64,000 nt of DNA, from NCBI RefSeq assembly GCF_026241205.1, contig NZ_JAPFQM010000001.1, positions 1,488,001-1,552,000 on the forward strand, given 5' to 3'. Of the stretch, positions 58,889 through 64,000 are shown one piece after another. The notes under the pieces were generated by a model, which was not told the DNA's origin, ran no database searches, and saw only the letters and a list, made by a program, of their open reading frames with translations. Positions within the stretch are counted from its first letter, which is position 1, and each line of letters begins with the position of its first letter. The position numbers and the translations under genes are program-made. The DNA is from Thermomicrobium sp. 4228-Ro (GTDB taxonomy: Bacteria > Chloroflexota > Chloroflexia > Thermomicrobiales > Thermomicrobiaceae).

Positions 58889-60070
58889 GTGGGGCAGTTG
58901 TCGACACCGACGGTCGTTCTAGACGGTAGCTTCGTCAGCCAGCCGCGAACCGGGAGCGGACAGTACACGCTCGCGCTCTGGAACGAGTTCGCGACCTCGG
59001 ACGACTGCGCGGTGACGCTCGCGCTTCCTCATCCGATTCCAGCGACCCTGTCGCGCGGCGAGCGCGTCGTCGTCCAGGAACCACCGTTTCCCGCTCGCAG
59101 CAAGCTCGCCAAGGTCTGGTGGGAGCAACAGGGCTTGCCGGCGCTGGCTGCGCGGATGCGACCACACCTCGTGCATGTCCCGTATTTCGCTGCTCCCGTA
59201 CGGATCGCGGCGCCCCTGGTGGTGACTGTCCACGACGTGATCCCGCTCGTCCTCCCGGAGTACCGTGCCTCGCTCGCTATGCGCCTCTATACAGCGCTCG
59301 TGCGGAGGACGGTCCGTCGGGCGATACTGGTGCTCACCGACTCGGAGTGGTCACGGCGCGATATCGTCGACGTGTTGGGCTATCCGGCAGACCGGATCAG
59401 GGTGATACCGCTCGGTGTCGACGAGCGTTTCCGTCCTGCTACCGAGTCCGATCGCGTGTGGCAACTCGCTGCACGCTGGGGTATCCGAGGGCCAGTAGTT
59501 CTCAACCTCGGTGGGTTCGACGTACGGAAGAACCTGCCGCTCCTGGTGCGCGCATTCGCCCGTGCGCTACCCGATCTCCCGGAAGGGGCGGTTCTGGTCA
59601 TTCCGGGACAGCCGCACAGCGACAATCCCACCCTCTATCCACCACTCGAGCCGCTCATTCGTGCGCTCGGCTTGGAGCAACGTGTGCTGCTGCCCGGCCC
59701 GGTCGATGAGGACGAGAAGGTCCTGTGGTATCAGCTGGCGACCGTGTACGCATATCCTTCTTTGTACGAGGGTTTCGGCCTCTCGCCGCTCGAGGCGATG
59801 GCCTGCGGGACACCAGTCATCGCGGTACGGTGTACGAGCTTGCCGGAAGTCGTCGGCGATGCCGGACTCCTCGTCGAGCCCGACGAGCATGCCTTCGCGC
59901 GTGCACTGGTTCGAGTGCTCAACGACCCGGTGCTGCAACGGACGCTCCGCACCCGCGGCCTGGAGCGAGCTCACACCTTCACCTGGCGCCGCACAGCCGA
60001 GCGGACGCTGGCAGCGTATCGAGAGGCGATCGCCCTGGCACGGCAAGGAGCCGGTCGAGCGATGGGCTGA
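58889..60070 (+). CDS. Glycosyltransferase family 4 protein
   Basis: Predicted GT-B retaining glycosyltransferase of 393 residues. The N-terminal domain has GSGQYTLALWNEF and HDVIPLVLPEY. The C-terminal nucleotide-sugar site has RVIPLGVDERFRP, NLGGFDVRKNLPLLVRAF and the E-x7-E-like motif YEGFGLSPLEAMACGTPVIA. Acceptor and donor are unknown. GTG 58889 is used; TTG 58898 is better spaced from GGGAGGG and cannot be excluded. It pairs with the next glycosyltransferase. Confidence 0.9.
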   Translation: MGQLSTPTVVLDGSFVSQPRTGSGQYTLALWNEFATSDDCAVTLALPHPIPATLSRGERVVVQEPPFPARSKLAKVWWEQQGLPALAARMRPHLVHVPYFAAPVRIAAPLVVTVHDVIPLVLPEYRASLAMRLYTALVRRTVRRAILVLTDSEWSRRDIVDVLGYPADRIRVIPLGVDERFRPATESDRVWQLAARWGIRGPVVLNLGGFDVRKNLPLLVRAFARALPDLPEGAVLVIPGQPHSDNPTLYPPLEPLIRALGLEQRVLLPGPVDEDEKVLWYQLATVYAYPSLYEGFGLSPLEAMACGTPVIAVRCTSLPEVVGDAGLLVEPDEHAFARALVRVLNDPVLQRTLRTRGLERAHTFTWRRTAERTLAAYREAIALARQGAGRAMG

Positions 60071-61213
60071 GTGACCATGCGGATCCTGATCCTCTCCAAA
60101 GCACTGGTCAACGGCGTGTACCAGCGGAAGCTCGAGGAGCTGGCTCGTCTTCCGGAGGTCGAGCTCCTGGCGGTCGTGCCGCCAGCGTGGATCGAGAGTC
60201 GGGTCGGTGTCCTGCAATTGGAACGGCGGTTCGTCAATGGATACCAGCTCGTCGTCGAACCGATGTGGTTCAACGGGCACCATCATCTTCACTTCTATCC
60301 CGGACTCGGGAAGCACATCGCGCGTTTTCGCCCGGACATCCTGCACATCGACGAGGAGCCCTACAATCTGGTCACGGCGCACGCGGCGCTCGTCGGGAAG
60401 CGGTACGGTGCGCAGATCCTCTTCTTCACCTGGCAGAACCTGTACCGGCGGTATCCGCCACCGTTCTCTTGGTTCGAGCGGCTCAACTACCGTTTGGCGA
60501 GCGCAGCGGTGGCTGGGAATCACGAGGCAGCCGAGGTCTTGCGGCGCAAGGGATACCGCGGGCCGCTGGCGGTCATCCCGCAGTTTGGGGTCGATCCAGA
60601 GATCTTTCGCCCGCTGCCGGTGCCTCGCTCCGATACTCCGACCATCGGCTTCGTCGGGCGGCTGGTACCGGAAAAGGGGGCCGATCTGGTGATCCGGGCT
60701 CTGGCCCGGTTGCCTGGCCGTGTCCAACTCGAGATCGTCGGTGAGGGGGTGGAACGGACGCGCCTCGAGATGCTGGCAACCGAACTCGGTGTCCGCGATC
60801 GGGTCGTCTTTCGCGGTGGCGTGCCGCCGGCGCTCATGCCCGAAGTCTTGAACCGGTTCCATCTCCTCGTCGTCCCGTCGCGGACGCGACGCAATTGGAA
60901 AGAACAGTTCGGGCGCGTGATCATCGAAGCGCTGAGCTGCGGGGTGCCAGTCATCGGCTCGTCCTCAGGGGAGATCCCGCAGGTGATCGGCGATCCGGCA
61001 CTGGTTTTTCCGGAAGACGATGTCGATGCGCTCGTCCGGCTGCTGAGGGATCTTTTGGCTGATCTGGAGCGGCTTCGCCGCCTCGGTGAGGCAGGGCGAC
61101 GGCGCGTTTTGGCCCACTACACGCAGCGGCGGATCGCCGAGCAGTACTATGCTGTCTACCAGTCGATGCTCGCTGCCCGCCGTTTCGGATCCACCGCGAC
61201 GGAGAGGAGTTGA
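60071..61213 (+). CDS. Glycosyltransferase family 4 protein
   Basis: Second GT-B glycosyltransferase, 380 residues, directly after the first. Motifs are MRILILSKALVNGVYQRKLEEL at the start, VIPQFGVDPEIFRP, GFVGRLVPEKGADLVIRAL and EQFGRVIIEALSCGVPVIGS (E-x7-E). Probable roles are in exopolysaccharide, glycolipid or protein glycan synthesis; the sequence does not decide. ATG 60077 within the same frame is an alternative start. Confidence 0.9.
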   Translation: MTMRILILSKALVNGVYQRKLEELARLPEVELLAVVPPAWIESRVGVLQLERRFVNGYQLVVEPMWFNGHHHLHFYPGLGKHIARFRPDILHIDEEPYNLVTAHAALVGKRYGAQILFFTWQNLYRRYPPPFSWFERLNYRLASAAVAGNHEAAEVLRRKGYRGPLAVIPQFGVDPEIFRPLPVPRSDTPTIGFVGRLVPEKGADLVIRALARLPGRVQLEIVGEGVERTRLEMLATELGVRDRVVFRGGVPPALMPEVLNRFHLLVVPSRTRRNWKEQFGRVIIEALSCGVPVIGSSSGEIPQVIGDPALVFPEDDVDALVRLLRDLLADLERLRRLGEAGRRRVLAHYTQRRIAEQYYAVYQSMLAARRFGSTATERS

Positions 61214-61220
61214 GGCAGGC

Positions 61221-61823
61221 GTGGGGCGCAAAGAGGCGCGTGAACCGCGAATGGCTGCACGCTTGCTCGAACCTGGCCCCGTGGTCCTGGTCACCACGCA
61301 ACACCGTTCCCAGCCGAACGTAATGACGGCAGCCTGGGTCATGCCGCTCAGTCTGGATCCGCCGCGGATCGGTCTCGCGATCCATCCCAGTCGCTTCACG
61401 CACGAGCTGCTCGGGAAAGGTGAGTTCTTCGCCCTCAATATCCTGACGATCGAGTACCTACCAGCGATTCATCTCTGCGGGACACTCTCCGGCCGAGACC
61501 TGGACAAGTTCGCGCGTGCCGAGCTGCATGCGGTCGATGCCCTCGAAATCGACGTCCCCGTGATCGAGGAAGCTGTGGCGCAGATCGAATGTGGGCTCGT
61601 TGGGCGCCTCAGCCTCGGCGATCACGATCTCTTCATCGGCGATGTCCTCGCTGTCGCCGCGGACGCGGAACTCTTCGGCGAGCGCTGGCTGCAGCTCGAG
61701 GACGCACCGCTCGCGCACCATGTCGGTGCGGAGTGGTACGCTGCGCTCGCGCGAGTCTATCGTGCCCGTCTGCCTGGCACCGAAGAAGAGGAAGCGGAGC
61801 TTCAGGAGGAGAGCGAGCGATAG
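61221..61823 (+). CDS. Flavin reductase-like domain protein
   Basis: Predicted FMN-binding oxidoreductase (DIM6/NTAB family) of about 200 residues with a split-barrel fold. Family features: PGPVVLVTTQHRSQPNVMTAAWVMPLSLDPPRIGLAI, HELLGKGEFFALNIL and CGLVGRLSLGDHDLFIGDVLAV. The acidic tail (TEEEEAELQEESER) overlaps the convergent gene by 22 bases. The physiological partner is unknown. Confidence 0.87.
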   Translation: MGRKEAREPRMAARLLEPGPVVLVTTQHRSQPNVMTAAWVMPLSLDPPRIGLAIHPSRFTHELLGKGEFFALNILTIEYLPAIHLCGTLSGRDLDKFARAELHAVDALEIDVPVIEEAVAQIECGLVGRLSLGDHDLFIGDVLAVAADAELFGERWLQLEDAPLAHHVGAEWYAALARVYRARLPGTEEEEAELQEESER

Positions 61824-62590
61824 TGCTCTGCCTTCGGCGGCCGGAGAGCGCTCCGGCTGCGGCGCAGCAGCTCCTCGATCGCGCGACGAGCCGGTGGCGT
61901 CAGCACGTTCAGCGCTTCAGTGATGTAGGACAGCACGCGTCCAGCGTCGAGCGATCGTTCAGCAGCGAGGTCGCTCGCGATCTCGGCTGCCCGGTCACGC
62001 AGCTCGTCCGGAAGTCGCTGCGCCCAGCGCGCGAAGGTCTGCCGGGTTTCCGCTGCCACGTCAGCCGGGCAGACGAGCACGTGACTGACGAACGGAAGGC
62101 CAGTGAGGATGAACCAGGCTCGGCCGAGGTCGTGGTGGTGCTCGTCGAGCCGGACGAGGGCCGCTTCGTCCTCGACGACACGCAGCGCGGCACTGGTCTC
62201 GCTACCCGGTTCCTGCTGCCACTCGACGACGCGCAGTCCGAAGAACGGTTCGATCGTCGCACGCGCCAGCGCTGTACTCGCGGGACGGCACCCGGCGACG
62301 CTCACGGCAGCCCGGTCGATGCGGTCCGGCCGCTCGGGAGTCGAGAGCGCCACGGCACTGGTGTGCTGGGAGAAGACGGCGAGATCAGTGGCGATGAAGG
62401 CAGCTGGCAGGAGCGCGAGCGCTTCGAGTGTGTCGAGCAGCGCGATCCCTGGCTCGGCTCGAATGGCGGCTGCGGTCAGGTCAGGGCGAGTCCGGATCTC
62501 CCAACCGGCGTCCGTAGCGACGGGCTCGAGGAACGGTGCGAGCAGGCGTGCGATCAGGCTCCGATCGAGCCAGACGATCGGTCGGCTCAT
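61802..62590 (-). CDS. MqnA-like periplasmic-binding-fold protein
   Basis: A 262-residue protein that resembles the MqnA/MqnD family of the futalosine menaquinone pathway. Support comes from the central SQHTSAVALSTPERPDRID and STALARATIEPFFG and the hallmark DLGRAWFILTGLPFVSHVLV (MqnA has DLG-x-W-x3-TGLPFV). The C-terminal VLSYITEALNVLTPPARRAIEELL fits too. Whether it is chorismate dehydratase or a related protein cannot be decided. It starts 17 bases after the recG stop, so the two genes are likely cotranscribed. Confidence 0.65.
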   Translation of the reverse strand: MSRPIVWLDRSLIARLLAPFLEPVATDAGWEIRTRPDLTAAAIRAEPGIALLDTLEALALLPAAFIATDLAVFSQHTSAVALSTPERPDRIDRAAVSVAGCRPASTALARATIEPFFGLRVVEWQQEPGSETSAALRVVEDEAALVRLDEHHHDLGRAWFILTGLPFVSHVLVCPADVAAETRQTFARWAQRLPDELRDRAAEIASDLAAERSLDAGRVLSYITEALNVLTPPARRAIEELLRRSRSALRPPKAEHYRSLSS

Positions 62591-62607
62591 CGGTATCGTT
62601 TCCTTTC

Positions 62608-64000
62608 TCAGCTCACGTCAGCAACGCTCCGTGACCAGAGGTTCCGGACGAGTTCGGCCAGTGCGGCATGCTCGGGAGCTGACAGCGACGGGTCCCGTTG
62701 GAGGAGCTCTTCGGCAGCGCGCCGGGCAGCGTGCAGTGTCGGCATATCGGCGAGCGTCGCGAAGCGGAGATTGGGGAGGCCGCTTTGGCGCGTCCCGAGG
62801 AATTCTCCTGGCCCGCGCAATTGCAGGTCGATCTCGGCGAGGCGGAAACCGTCGGTCGTCGTGGCGACCGCCTCCAATCGTTGTCGCGCGCTTTCCGAGT
62901 CGGCATCGGAGACGAGCAAGCAGTACGACGGTGCCGTACCGCGTCCGACACGCCCGCGGAACTGGTGCAGCTGAGCCAGTCCGAACCGCTCGGCACCCTC
63001 GATCAGAATGACGGTCGCGTTGGGGACATCGATGCCGACTTCGACGACGGCGGTCGAGACGAGGATATCGATCTCACCGTCCCGGAAGCGGGTCATCACG
63101 TCGTCCTTTTCGCGGGCGCTCATCCGACCGTGCAGGAGACCGAGGCGCAGGTCGGGAAAGACCTCGCGGCTGAGGCGCTCGTACTCGGCAGTCGCCGCGC
63201 GTGCCTCGATCGCGTCCGACTCCTCGACGAGCGGGCAAATGACGAATGCCTGGTGTCCCTTCTCGATCTCGCGACGGACGAACTGGTAAGCCTGCCCGCG
63301 CTTGCGACCTGGCACCACGAACGTCTTCACCGGCTGGCGACCTGGTGGAAGCTCGTCGATGACCGAGAGATCGAGGTCGCCGTGCAGCACCAGCGCGAGA
63401 CTCCTCGGGATCGGTGTCGCCGTCATGACGAGGACATGTGGGTTGTTCCCTTTGCTGCGCAAGCTGTGTCGCTGAAGGACGCCGAAGCGATGCTGCTCGT
63501 CGATGACCGCAAAAGCGAGGTTGTGGAACTGCACGCGTTCTTCGAGCAGTGCATGCGTACCGACGACGATCGGGATCGCACCAGTCGCCAACCCTGCCAG
63601 GATCGGCCCACGGTCGCGTTCCGGCGTGCTACCGGTGAGCAGAGCGACGAGCGGTCGCTCGCTACTCGCGAGCCCACTGTACAGTTTCGTCAGGGTACGG
63701 AAGTGCTGCTCTGCGAGAATCTCTGTCGGCGCCAGCAGTGCCGACTGGTAGCCTGCCCGATGGACGAGCAGCGCCGCAGCGGCCGCGACTACCGTCTTGC
63801 CTGACCCGACGTCCCCCTGGAGCAAGCGGCTCATCGGGTGCGGCTGAGCGAGGTCAGCCAGGATCTCTTCGAGGGCACGTTGTTGGGCTCCCGTCAACTG
63901 GAACGGCAGGGATGCTAAGAATCGGTCGAGGAGCGCACGGTCGATCGGGATCGCCGTACCGGCCTGGGCGTGCCAGACCAGCCGTCGCTGGACGAGCCCG
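62608..64000 (-). CDS. recG: ATP-dependent DNA helicase RecG (5' end missing)
   Basis: Branch-migration helicase that remodels stalled forks and Holliday junctions. The frame is open to the window edge, so the N-terminal wedge domain is missing. Visible helicase motifs: LPFQLTGAQQRAL (Q-like), QGDVGSGKTVVAAAAALL (I), LAPTEILAEQHF (Ia), VIDEQHRFGVLQR (II, DEQH), MTATPIPRSLAL (III), then LLHGRMSAREKDDVM, VVEVGIDVPNAT and QFRGRVGRG. The C-terminal LRGPGEFLGTRQSGLPN is specific for RecG. Confidence 0.97.
   Translation of the reverse strand, partial: GLVQRRLVWHAQAGTAIPIDRALLDRFLASLPFQLTGAQQRALEEILADLAQPHPMSRLLQGDVGSGKTVVAAAAALLVHRAGYQSALLAPTEILAEQHFRTLTKLYSGLASSERPLVALLTGSTPERDRGPILAGLATGAIPIVVGTHALLEERVQFHNLAFAVIDEQHRFGVLQRHSLRSKGNNPHVLVMTATPIPRSLALVLHGDLDLSVIDELPPGRQPVKTFVVPGRKRGQAYQFVRREIEKGHQAFVICPLVEESDAIEARAATAEYERLSREVFPDLRLGLLHGRMSAREKDDVMTRFRDGEIDILVSTAVVEVGIDVPNATVILIEGAERFGLAQLHQFRGRVGRGTAPSYCLLVSDADSESARQRLEAVATTTDGFRLAEIDLQLRGPGEFLGTRQSGLPNLRFATLADMPTLHAARRAAEELLQRDPSLSAPEHAALAELVRNLWSRSVADVS

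Overview
The window is high-GC, densely packed bacterial chromosome. Gene content suggests a thermophilic Chloroflexota of the Thermomicrobia type. The points in favour are a GlgE glucan operon, MurT/GatD, MinCDE next to rod-shape genes, tandem Flp pilins, a DegS-like protein and a very long CRISPR array with an 8-base CTTGAAAC handle. The genus assignment is inference, because no rRNA or other marker is present.

Layout. Positions 1-5042 (+): end of a LysM/M23 peptidase, mreB, mreC, murT, gatD. Positions 5029-16826 (-): a five-gene operon, glgE, treS-maltokinase, malQ, glgB and a GH57 enzyme. Four-base start/stop overlaps join every gene pair except glgE/treS, where the favoured ATG does not overlap. 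Positions 16931-22365 (+): a metallophosphatase, then mreD, mrdA (PBP2), minC, minD, minE. Positions 22447-24637 (+): methylmalonyl-CoA epimerase and the catalytic subunit of methylmalonyl-CoA mutase. Positions 25072-31546: CRISPR array, 98 repeats by my count, with leader at 24638-25071 and no cas gene in the window. Positions 31865-34400 (+): a PotD-like lipoprotein and dnaJ. Positions 34514-36230 (-): two Flp pilins and a DegS-like protein that has lost its kinase motifs. Positions 36739-41150 (+): tRNA-Gln, glmU, prs, a CBS/CorC membrane protein, birA. Positions 41085-42209 (-): a luciferase-like oxidoreductase. Positions 42536-56698 (+): the dcw division/wall cluster, mraZ rsmH ftsL ftsI murF mraY murD ftsW murC murB ddl ftsQ ftsZ, without murE, murG or ftsA. 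Positions 56717-64000: nrdR, an unknown papain-like protein, trxA (-), two glycosyltransferases, a flavin reductase, an MqnA-like protein (-) and recG (-, incomplete).

How it fits together. About half of the window builds and shapes the cell wall: precursor synthesis (glmU, murB/C/D/F, ddl, mraY), precursor amidation (murT/gatD), elongation (mreBCD, PBP2), septation (ftsL/I/W/Q/Z) and septum placement (minCDE). The glucan operon converts trehalose/maltose to maltose-1-phosphate and then to branched alpha-glucan. The best candidates for something unusual are the long cas-less CRISPR array and its spacers, the DegS-like pseudokinase, the unknown papain-like protein whose 3' end overlaps trxA, and a promoter hexamer pair shared by the CRISPR leader and the dcw cluster.
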